The notes beneath the pieces are model-generated. The model worked only from the letters and a program-made list of their open reading frames with translations, searched no databases and had not been told where the DNA came from. This document shows, piece after piece, positions 1-5,987 of a stretch of 6,298 nucleotides of DNA; position 1 is the first letter of the stretch, and each line of letters begins with the position of its first letter. Made by a program: the position numbers and the translations under genes. This DNA comes from Sedimentisphaerales bacterium (GTDB lineage Bacteria > Planctomycetota > Phycisphaerae > Sedimentisphaerales > Anaerobacaceae): contig DAOVMB010000161.1 of the NCBI GenBank assembly GCA_030630905.1, positions 1 through 6,298 on the forward strand, read 5' to 3'.

Positions 1-1152
1 AAATCTCCGGATAAAATCATTCTGCTGTCTCGTGTGACGATCGGTGCCGACGTCGCCATTTTGAGCGTTATGATACAACGCCTCGCTAAGCTTTTCCCTC
101 AAACAGATATTGTTATCATCGGCAACAAAAAACTCACAGGCGTCTTTGGGGGCAATCCACGAATTCGAATACAACAGCTTAATTATACCCGTCGCGGCGG
201 TCTCTTAGAGCGTTTTGCAAGCTGGTATGAAACTCTGGATATTCTCGCCGAAGAAATGCCGCCCGACTGTGAAGAGAATATTTTGTTGATCGATCCGGAC
301 TCACGAATTTCTCAACTGGGCGTTCTACCCCTGACCCATCATGAAAACTATCTGTTTTTCAACAGCCGGAAGTTCCCTTCGTCGGCAAAAAACACATGTA
401 TGGCCGAACAGGCAAATCATTGGATGGATACTGTTTTCGGGATATCCGACTTTTGCTACCCGAAGATTTGGATACCGTCACCTATCGCACAACAGACCCG
501 GAATATAACTTCCCGCCTGAGCGCCGCAGGATGCAGAAAAATCATCACGATTAATTTCGGTGTAGGAGAGAATCCACGAAAAAGACTAAGTACAGATTTC
601 GAGAAAAAACTGCTGCAGGAAATTTTGAAAAGCCCGCAAACCGTAGTGCTTCTCGACAGAGGTTTCGGCGTAGACGAACTTTCCCGCTCCGGCTCTCTGA
701 TTGCGGGACTTAGAGATCAAGGTTTCGAAACTGCAAGTGTCCGCTTTGGAGACTCCGAAATACCCGGCATGTCACACGGAATCCTGGGCGTCGAGTATAC
801 AATCGGCGAAATCGCAGCACTTATTGCTGATTGTAATGAATTTATCGGCTACGACTCAGCGTGTCAGCATATCGCCGCCGCAGCGCAAACACCAACTCCG
901 ACTATTTTTGCAGGCAGCAATAATATGAAATTTATCCGAAGATGGAGCGCGTGCGGCAATACGCAATGTAAAATCGTACATGTCAACACTTTAACGGATC
1001 CACAGCACATTAATACAGACGAGGCTATCTTGCGGATAATGGAAGAACGAACCTTGGCAAAACAAGAGCCACCGGAGCGCCGGCAGAAAATCCAGGAAAT
1101 ACAAACATCTCAGCGTCACGGCAAGCCCGCAGAAAGAACTGTGGATAGTTGA
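1..1152 (+). CDS. Glycosyltransferase family 9 (heptosyltransferase-like) protein, 5' end outside the window
   Basis: The reading frame is open from base 1, so the gene begins upstream; the GTG at 34 is an internal codon, because the residues before it (KIILLSR) already form the first beta strand of the fold. 383 residues are visible. The N-terminal half resembles the acceptor domain of ADP-heptose:LPS heptosyltransferases, with an IGADV segment (14-18, counting from base 1) in place of the usual IGD loop; its Asp matches the family's catalytic-type Asp. The C-terminal half has NFGVGENPRKRL (185-196), where GT9 enzymes bind the nucleotide sugar phosphates, and GYDSACQHIAAA (283-294), a variant of the GNDSGPMHLAAA signature that keeps Asp285, Ser286 and His290. 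The last ~37 residues are highly charged and probably disordered. Expected role: adding a heptose or similar sugar to the LPS core at the cytoplasmic face of the inner membrane. The family call is firm; donor and acceptor are unknown. Confidence 0.85.
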   Translation, partial: KSPDKIILLSRVTIGADVAILSVMIQRLAKLFPQTDIVIIGNKKLTGVFGGNPRIRIQQLNYTRRGGLLERFASWYETLDILAEEMPPDCEENILLIDPDSRISQLGVLPLTHHENYLFFNSRKFPSSAKNTCMAEQANHWMDTVFGISDFCYPKIWIPSPIAQQTRNITSRLSAAGCRKIITINFGVGENPRKRLSTDFEKKLLQEILKSPQTVVLLDRGFGVDELSRSGSLIAGLRDQGFETASVRFGDSEIPGMSHGILGVEYTIGEIAALIADCNEFIGYDSACQHIAAAAQTPTPTIFAGSNNMKFIRRWSACGNTQCKIVHVNTLTDPQHINTDEAILRIMEERTLAKQEPPERRQKIQEIQTSQRHGKPAERTVDS

Positions 1153-1197
1153 TTCGCACGTAATTGTGAATATGTCTAACGGAAAATCATAAGTATT

Positions 1198-2730
1198 ATG
1201 AAAATATTATTTATCTATCCTTCGACAGAGTCACAGTTGGGTTTCAATTACGGTGTGGCACACATGGCCTCGGTACTGAAGGATGCCGGGCATCAGGTTG
1301 GTTTTTGGCAGCTTTGCGAGGATATTGAGCCGCTGCCTGACGAAGAAGAATTCATCAGGCGAGTCATTAGTCAAAAGCCGGACATAATCGCCTTTTCAGT
1401 AGTAACCAACCAATGGCCATATACCCAAAAACTTGCTTCCTGGGCAAGGAAAAAACTCTCCATCCCTTTCGTAATCGGCGGCATACACGCCCTGGTTAAC
1501 ACCCGCGAAATCCTGGATACAGGCCTGTTCGACTATGCCTTTCGGGGCGAGTGCGAAGAAGCCTTCCTGGAATTCGTCGAAAAACTAAAACGAGGAGAAA
1601 GCGTGGAAAACGTACGCAATCTCGCTCTGGTGCACGAGGGTAAAATCAAAATCAATCCTGTACGACCCATGCCGGATTTAACGAAACTGCCTTTTAAAGA
1701 CTACCAGGGCATGGATTTCCAGAAAATCATAGATGCGAAGCACGGCTGGGTCGGATTGATGGCTTCGCGGGGCTGCCCATTCTCTTGCACTTACTGCTTC
1801 AATCACGTGATGGTCAAGACATACAAGGACGACCTGAAATGCAGTTTCAAACAGCTTAACTATATACGAAGATTCAGTGTAAAGCAGATGATCCGGGAGA
1901 TCGAGCACCTGCAAAAAAACTACCGTAATATTAAAATGTTCATATTCGACGATGACCTATTCACATTCGACAAGGCATACGTGAAGGAATTTTGCCAAGC
2001 CTACAAGAAGGTCTCCGGGATTCCCTTTGTTGTCAATGCACATGTTGGCTTTTTCGATGACGAATGCGCTAAAGCTCTGGCCCAAGCCAATTGTAAAATT
2101 GTCAAGTTCGGGGTGGAGTCAGGCAGCCCGAAAATTCGAAACAGAATTCTGAATCGCCACATGAGCAATGAAAAAATCGTCGAGGCAGTTAAGACGGTCG
2201 CCGATCACGGAATGCACAGTTCCGTCTTCCTGATCATCGGCTTTCCGCACGAGGATCGTGATGACCTGTTTGAAACAATTAAGCTTATGGCCGCAGCAAA
2301 ACCCGGACGATTTCGCTGGACTTATTTTTTCCCTTTCCCAGGGACAAAGTCGCATCAAATCAGCTTCGATGGAGGATACATTAATTCCGGAAAAATGGAG
2401 AAACTAAAAAATTTCACAGATGAGTCTTGTCTTGAATTCAGCCCGGAGCACAATCTGCTGCTGAAAAAAATCGGGCACATTATGCCCTGGTTCGTCAACA
2501 CCTTTTCAGATCTTCCCGTATCCGAGTTCTACGCCGAACGCATCAAAGAAATATTGGCTATGGATAAAGATCAGTGGACGAAGGTATCTCCGAATATGCA
2601 AGCCGAGGATAAAAAATATTCTCTGCGCTTCTCTGAAAAAGGATTGTCCCATTACGCCATCAAATATAATCGTTTCATGGGTGTTATCTCAGACTATTTT
2701 CTACACGATAATGACCCGAGTAATAAGTAA
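1198..2730 (+). CDS. B12-binding-type radical SAM protein, substrate unknown
   Basis: A 510-residue protein with two domains. Residues 1 to about 150 have the Rossmann-like cobalamin-binding layout of B12 radical SAM enzymes: an initial strand MKILFIYPS, then GGIHA (94-98) and RGECEEAF (116-123). The DxHxxG motif that supplies a histidine ligand to cobalt is absent, as in many members of this class. Residues about 185-400 are the radical SAM barrel: CPFSCTYC gives the CxxxCxxC cluster ligands Cys193, Cys197 and Cys200, followed by IFDDDLF (249-255), FGVESGS (304-310) and IIGFPHED (346-353). It should cleave S-adenosylmethionine with a 4Fe-4S cluster to start radical chemistry such as methylation or ring rearrangement. 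The start follows a weak GGAAAA 14 nt upstream. It lies 45 nt after the GT9 gene and 13 nt before the kinase, so a role in envelope glycolipid modification is inferred, not shown. The C-terminal ~110 residues match nothing I recognise. Confidence 0.9.
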   Translation: MKILFIYPSTESQLGFNYGVAHMASVLKDAGHQVGFWQLCEDIEPLPDEEEFIRRVISQKPDIIAFSVVTNQWPYTQKLASWARKKLSIPFVIGGIHALVNTREILDTGLFDYAFRGECEEAFLEFVEKLKRGESVENVRNLALVHEGKIKINPVRPMPDLTKLPFKDYQGMDFQKIIDAKHGWVGLMASRGCPFSCTYCFNHVMVKTYKDDLKCSFKQLNYIRRFSVKQMIREIEHLQKNYRNIKMFIFDDDLFTFDKAYVKEFCQAYKKVSGIPFVVNAHVGFFDDECAKALAQANCKIVKFGVESGSPKIRNRILNRHMSNEKIVEAVKTVADHGMHSSVFLIIGFPHEDRDDLFETIKLMAAAKPGRFRWTYFFPFPGTKSHQISFDGGYINSGKMEKLKNFTDESCLEFSPEHNLLLKKIGHIMPWFVNTFSDLPVSEFYAERIKEILAMDKDQWTKVSPNMQAEDKKYSLRFSEKGLSHYAIKYNRFMGVISDYFLHDNDPSNK

Positions 2731-2743
2731 CTGGCTCTGAGCA

Positions 2744-3598
2744 ATGACCGAACAGAAATTTATAGAAACTTCAAAATCGTTTTTCTTAGACAGCGGCTAC
2801 GTAAAAGCCTTTGAAAAACTCGGGCTGACTTGCTTTGATGCTCTCTTTTCTTTCAATTCCGGAAAAGACCCAGGCGGATCCAGCCTGCCGCAATATCGGA
2901 GTCGTCTTGAGTTTAAAATAGCCGGTCCTGATAAAACACTTTTTTTAAAACGCTACAATCATCCCGACACCCTGACCCAAATCAAAAACTGGTTCTGGCA
3001 TAATACCCGTAAAAGTATGATGTCCTTCGATTTAGACCCGACGGATGATCTGGCCCGGGCAGGCATTAAAACCCCCAAAACTATTTCTTACGGCGAGCAA
3101 TGGGGCGTCTTTCTTGAAAAAAGAAGCTTTATAATAACCGAAGAACTTCCCAACGCCGAATCCCTGGAGCAAAAACTGCCGGACTGTTTCGGAGATCGTT
3201 CAAAAACTGAGAATCTCAGACAGCAAAGAAAATTCATAGAACGTCTCGGCCAATTCGCCAAAAAATTTCACGATACGGACTATCGTCACAGAGATTTTTA
3301 TCTCGCGCATATATTTTATTCAGATGACGGCACCTTTTACCTGATCGACCTGCAACGTGCATTCAAGCCGCGCATTCTCGCCGAGAGGTTTCGTATCAAG
3401 GACATAGCCCAGTTATATTATTCGGCCCCGGGCAGTGCTTTCTCAAAGACCGACCGCCTTCGCCTTTATAAAAGTTATGCCGGAAAGAGATTCCTGGATG
3501 GACGCGACAAGGCGTTCATTCGCAAAGTGGTCAGAAAAGTCAAGCGGATCGCCAAACGCGAGATTAAACACGGCAGGCTTGTCCCCTTTACAAACTGA
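2744..3598 (+). CDS. Lipopolysaccharide kinase, Kdo/WaaP (InaA-like) family
   Basis: A 284-residue protein with a small protein-kinase-like fold, a normal length for the Kdo/WaaP family. The N-lobe has a glycine-containing loop (SGKDPGGSS, about 39-47) and the ATP-anchoring lysine in FLKRY (Lys69). IITEELPNAESL (130-141) forms the hinge. The C-lobe has YRHRDFYLAH (180-189), with the catalytic loop HRD at 182-184, and LIDLQRA (200-206), where Asp202 replaces the DFG Asp of eukaryotic kinases. HRDFY-x-H and IDLQR are hallmarks of this family. It should phosphorylate a core sugar such as heptose or Kdo on LPS, in the cytoplasm or at the inner membrane. No signal peptide or membrane segment is visible. 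The ATG at 2744 is 13 nt after the radical SAM stop, with no clear ribosome binding site, so translation may depend on the upstream gene. Which sugar or position is phosphorylated cannot be told. Confidence 0.88.
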   Translation: MTEQKFIETSKSFFLDSGYVKAFEKLGLTCFDALFSFNSGKDPGGSSLPQYRSRLEFKIAGPDKTLFLKRYNHPDTLTQIKNWFWHNTRKSMMSFDLDPTDDLARAGIKTPKTISYGEQWGVFLEKRSFIITEELPNAESLEQKLPDCFGDRSKTENLRQQRKFIERLGQFAKKFHDTDYRHRDFYLAHIFYSDDGTFYLIDLQRAFKPRILAERFRIKDIAQLYYSAPGSAFSKTDRLRLYKSYAGKRFLDGRDKAFIRKVVRKVKRIAKREIKHGRLVPFTN

Positions 3599-3627
3599 TT
3601 TTTCCCGATTATAGTGCTTGGTACAAA

Positions 3628-4809
3628 ATGAAAATCGCAATAATAATAGAGCGTTATGATATCTCTCTGGGCGGGGCCGAGTGGCTTGTTTACGAATTGG
3701 CTTCTGCACTTTCCCGGCTCGGCGTTGACGTTGACATTCTGGCCGCACAGGGTGATAGTTCCGCCGCCAATGTCCACTTTCTTTGCCAAGCTGATAACAG
3801 CAAACGCATGTCATTAGCATCTTTTGCGAAGTTGATCTCGAATTATCTTCGCCGGAACCACTACGACATTATTCACAGTGTTATTCCATTAAGTTTTGCA
3901 GATGTTTATCAACCTCCGGGCGGAAGTTTTGCCGAAACAATTATCCGTAATGCTGCAAGCTACAGAAACAAGCTCGTGTTTTCCTATAAGAAAGCCACAG
4001 CTTTTACAAACCGGCGCAGGACGGAAATGCTGTGGGCGGAAAAAAAACTTTGCAGAAATCCGAACGGCCCAATTATCGCCGCCCTTTCAAACTACGTGAA
4101 AGATCAGTTCATAAAACATTATAATCTGGAAAACGAACGCATATCCCTGGTTCCTAACGGCGTCAAGGTCGATAATCAAGTTGATGCTGAAACCGCCGAA
4201 AAGCTTAAGACGCAAATAATTCAACAGCTTGCAATAGAAAGCTCCGCCAATCCGGTATTTTTTTTATTTGGGGCTAATAATTTCCGGCTCAAGGGCCTTA
4301 ACGTGCTGACCGAAGCGCTGGCGATTCTTGACAAATCACAAACGTCCAGGACCCCATATCTGATAGTAGCCGGAGGTGGGAATATAAACAAGTTCCGCTC
4401 ATTAGCTGAAAAACTCAACTTGGGCAAAAAAATAGTTTTTCTCGGCCATCTTCCACATATACAAAATGCCATGTCGATATCCGATGTGGCCGTGTTGCCG
4501 ACTTTCTATGATCCGTGCTCTCGATACATTCTCGAGGCCCTGGCGGCCTGCAAGCCTGTGATAACTACGAAGTTCAACGGTGCCTCCGATTTCTTCGTCG
4601 ATAACCGCCACGGCAAGATAATCGACACTCCCGAAAACATAGATGCACTGGCCGAAGCAATTCGCTATTTCACAGATACGAAAAATATCGAGAATGCATC
4701 AAATGCGATTATCGAGGACAACCTTAAAGAGAATATCTCAATCGGCCGAACTGCCCGGCAATTGATAGATGTTTATGAATCCATCCTCCAAAGGAAAGGC
4801 CGACAATGA
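3628..4809 (+). CDS. WaaG-like GT4 glycosyltransferase, probably LPS core
   Basis: A 393-residue GT-B glycosyltransferase, close to the usual family length. The N-terminal domain opens with MKIAIIIERYDISLGGAEW; the GGAE loop (15-18) is typical of GT4 enzymes. A segment about 90-180 (SFADVYQPPGG, then a basic RRRTEMLWAEKK stretch and LSNYVKDQFIKHYN) follows the order seen in E. coli WaaG, which adds the first glucose to the LPS outer core. The C-terminal domain has FGANNFRLKG (214-223), where Arg220 and Lys222 match donor-phosphate-binding residues, and YDPCSRYILEA (294-304), the EX7E position, here with Asp295 in place of the first Glu and Glu303 retained. It is a retaining enzyme by family. 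No membrane segment is visible. The ATG at 3628 lies 29 nt after the kinase stop without a Shine-Dalgarno sequence, and the gene ends overlapping plsY by 4 nt. The fold and GT4 call are strong; the exact sugar is inferred only from context. Confidence 0.9.
   Translation: MKIAIIIERYDISLGGAEWLVYELASALSRLGVDVDILAAQGDSSAANVHFLCQADNSKRMSLASFAKLISNYLRRNHYDIIHSVIPLSFADVYQPPGGSFAETIIRNAASYRNKLVFSYKKATAFTNRRRTEMLWAEKKLCRNPNGPIIAALSNYVKDQFIKHYNLENERISLVPNGVKVDNQVDAETAEKLKTQIIQQLAIESSANPVFFLFGANNFRLKGLNVLTEALAILDKSQTSRTPYLIVAGGGNINKFRSLAEKLNLGKKIVFLGHLPHIQNAMSISDVAVLPTFYDPCSRYILEALAACKPVITTKFNGASDFFVDNRHGKIIDTPENIDALAEAIRYFTDTKNIENASNAIIEDNLKENISIGRTARQLIDVYESILQRKGRQ
4791..4799 (+). promoter_or_regulatory. 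Ribosome binding site of plsY, inside the end of the GT4 gene
   Basis: The purine run AAGGAAAGG ends 6 nt before the ATG at 4806. It is the only clear Shine-Dalgarno-like site among the four visible + strand starts. It supports the ATG that overlaps the GT4 stop codon (ATGA) as the true start, and suggests coupled or reinforced translation of plsY. Confidence 0.6.
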
Positions 4810-5459
4810 CGCACGTATTTTTCCCGCTCGCAATCATTGCTGCGTATTTGCTTGGCTCGATACCCTTTGGATTGCTTATTGTCAAGGCACACGGCAAGGA
4901 TTTACGTTCGATAGGCTCGGGCAACATTGGCGCGACCAACGTATCCCGCGCCCTCGGTAGGAAGTGGGCATATTTCTGTTTTGTACTCGACGTGCTTAAA
5001 GGACTGACCCCGATGCTTGCGACGATGCTCATCGCCGAACCGGATAGCGTTCTTACGCTCTGGTTATGGCTCGCCGTCGGTTGCGCTGCTATATTGGGCC
5101 ATATCTTCCCAATTTACGTTAAATTCAAAGGCGGCAAAGGCGTCGCAACAAGTTTTGGCGTGGCACTGGGGCTTTGGCCATATTATACGATTTGTGTCTT
5201 GTTCGCTGCCGGAGTGTGGGTGGTGGTCGTTTTGATCTGGCGATATGTCTCCCTGGCATCGATCACCGCTTCGGTTACCTTTCCCCTCGTTTTGATTGTG
5301 GCGATAATTCTGACGCCGGACTGGAATTTCGCCAACCTTTGGCCGGTATTTATAACAGCAATTGCAATCCCGATTATGGTAATTGTCCGCCATCGCGAAA
5401 ACATAAAAAGACTACGTGCGGGAACAGAAAGCAAAATTTTAAAGGCCGGAAGCTCTTGA
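4806..5459 (+). CDS. plsY: Acyl-phosphate:glycerol-3-phosphate acyltransferase PlsY
   Basis: A 217-residue hydrophobic protein with all three conserved PlsY motifs. Motif 1 is SIGSGNIGATN (35-45), preceded by the LLGSIPFG helix (15-22). Motif 2 is GHIFPIYVKFKGGKGVAT (98-115), the glycerol-3-phosphate-binding region. Motif 3 is RHRENIKRLRAGTE (195-208). Hydrophobic stretches at about 4-26, 53-77, 84-101, 117-145 and 150-194 fit the family's multi-pass inner membrane topology. The enzyme moves an acyl group from acyl-phosphate (made by PlsX) to glycerol-3-phosphate, giving lysophosphatidic acid, the first step of phospholipid synthesis. Its ATG overlaps the GT4 stop by 4 nt, which suggests translational coupling; it is the last gene of the cluster. 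The C-terminus (SKILKAGSS) is a short polar tail. Family and function are certain on motif grounds; no plsX or plsC is visible in the window. Confidence 0.97.
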   Translation: MTHVFFPLAIIAAYLLGSIPFGLLIVKAHGKDLRSIGSGNIGATNVSRALGRKWAYFCFVLDVLKGLTPMLATMLIAEPDSVLTLWLWLAVGCAAILGHIFPIYVKFKGGKGVATSFGVALGLWPYYTICVLFAAGVWVVVVLIWRYVSLASITASVTFPLVLIVAIILTPDWNFANLWPVFITAIAIPIMVIVRHRENIKRLRAGTESKILKAGSS

Positions 5460-5507
5460 ATTCCAGCAAGTTTCTCTCCGTTCCACCTTTTTCTGCTGAT
5501 TATTTCC

Positions 5508-5537
5508 CGCTCTGTCTGCATGTTTTTAAGCAGAGCG
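5508..5537 (+). terminator. Candidate terminator hairpin after plsY
   Basis: CGCTCTG at 5508-5514 is perfectly complementary to CAGAGCG at 5531-5537, with a 16-nt loop that contains TTTTT. It starts 48 nt after the plsY stop, a plausible place for the operon to end. The 3' side (ACATTTATAG) has no proper U tract, so it would be a weak or factor-dependent terminator, or an RNA 3'-end stabiliser. Confidence 0.35.
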
Positions 5538-5619
5538 ACATTTATAGAAAGGCAATTGTTATGATAAAAGACGAATATCAGGGATATTAGCTGCATGGGA
5601 ATAAGGACAACACCCCCAC

Positions 5620-5632
5620 CAAATAGCAGATA
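5620..5632. repeat. 13-nt direct repeat, copy 1
   Basis: The sequence CAAATAGCAGATA occurs here and again at 5850-5862 in the same orientation, 230 nt apart. An identical 13-mer twice in a 528-nt region is unlikely by chance. The 7-nt core CAAATAG also appears at 5867-5873. Confidence 0.6.
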
Positions 5633-5806
5633 TAAATACGCTTAACGGTACGAGTCCTCCTTAAAACAGTACCTTGCCTGCTACCGGCCAGTGTTCACTG
5701 TCTGTCCTTATAATCCTCGGCGAATCGGACTGCCGAATATATCTAATTGCCGACAACCCAAAAGCAGTGTATTAAGTAGCCATCCATCGGCACTACTTCA
5801 TACCCC

Positions 5807-5829
5807 GGGTTTATCCTACGATAAAACCC
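5807..5829. other. Strong bulged hairpin in the intergenic region
   Basis: GGGTTTATC (5807-5815) pairs with GAT plus AAACCC (5820-5822 and 5824-5829), leaving one bulged A at 5823 and the tetraloop CTAC. This gives nine base pairs. There is no T tract on either side, so it does not look like an intrinsic terminator on either strand; it could be part of a structured RNA or a small palindromic repeat. Confidence 0.45.
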
Positions 5830-5849
5830 TATCCCTTGAATGCTATCGA

Positions 5850-5862
5850 CAAATAGCAGATA
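5850..5862. repeat. 13-nt direct repeat, copy 2, partly inside a hairpin
   Basis: Second copy of CAAATAGCAGATA. Here ATAGCA (5853-5858) is also the right arm of a 6-bp hairpin whose left arm is TGCTAT (5841-5846) with a 6-nt loop. Copy 1 has no such partner nearby. Confidence 0.6.
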
Positions 5863-5934
5863 AAGGCAAATAGGATATTCCTCAATATGAACTGCGAAAA
5901 GCCTATTTTTAATTTAGCACAAGATATGGTGTCT

Positions 5935-5962
5935 GCCCATAACGGAAGCCGGGACTATGGGC
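5935..5962 (-). terminator. Candidate terminator hairpin for the response-regulator gene
   Basis: GCCCATA at 5935-5941 is perfectly complementary to TATGGGC at 5956-5962, with a 14-nt loop. On the - strand it begins 25 nt after the regulator's stop codon, the right distance for a terminator. The bases that follow on that strand (AGACACC) are not T-rich, so intrinsic termination would be inefficient. A second pairing, TGGGC (5958-5962) with GCCCA (5972-5976), competes with it. Confidence 0.35.
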
Positions 5963-5987
5963 TTATTCTGTGCCCAACTCGGAACGC

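Larger units (their letters stand above)
5460..5987. other. Gene-free convergent intergenic region with hairpins and short repeats
   Basis: This 528-nt stretch lies between the stop of plsY and the stop of the convergent response-regulator gene, so it need not hold a promoter for either. No open frame in it has both a ribosome binding site and recognisable protein character. It holds several inverted repeats: 5508-5537, 5774-5798 (6 bp), 5807-5829 (9 bp with one bulged base), 5841-5858 (6 bp), arms 5868-5874/5902-5908 (7 bp) and 5935-5962 (7 bp). It also holds a 13-nt direct repeat. A longer inverted pair, ATAAGGACA at 5601-5609 and its complement at 5703-5711, could enclose the first part. 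No tRNA, rRNA or known riboswitch is apparent. Confidence 0.7.

Noticed and set aside
34..36. GTG as start of the GT9 gene
   Set aside because: The frame is open upstream to base 1 and the residues before it (KIILLSR) belong to the conserved first strand, so the true start is outside the window.
3443..3820. 125-codon open frame on the - strand across the kinase/GT4 junction
   Set aside because: It is antisense to two well-supported genes, its protein resembles no family, and no ribosome binding site fits it.
5174..5590. 138-codon + strand frame overlapping the plsY 3' half and extending past its stop
   Set aside because: Most of it is plsY read out of frame, and the tail after 5459 has no protein character of its own.
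5183..5596. 137-codon open frame on the - strand over the 3' part of plsY
   Set aside because: It is antisense to the conserved PlsY motif 3; its hydrophobic composition is a by-product of the complementary membrane-protein codons.
5655..5662. AAGGAGGA on the - strand, a perfect Shine-Dalgarno match
   Set aside because: No ATG, GTG or TTG follows at usable spacing on that strand, so it marks no gene.
5691..5873. 60-codon GTG-initiated frame in the intergenic region
   Set aside because: No ribosome binding site, no recognisable motif, and it runs straight through the hairpins and a direct-repeat copy, so non-coding structure explains the region better.
5460..5987. tRNA, CRISPR array or IS element in the intergenic stretch
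   Set aside because: No T-loop/acceptor pattern, no regularly spaced repeats beyond two 13-mers, and no transposase frame are visible.
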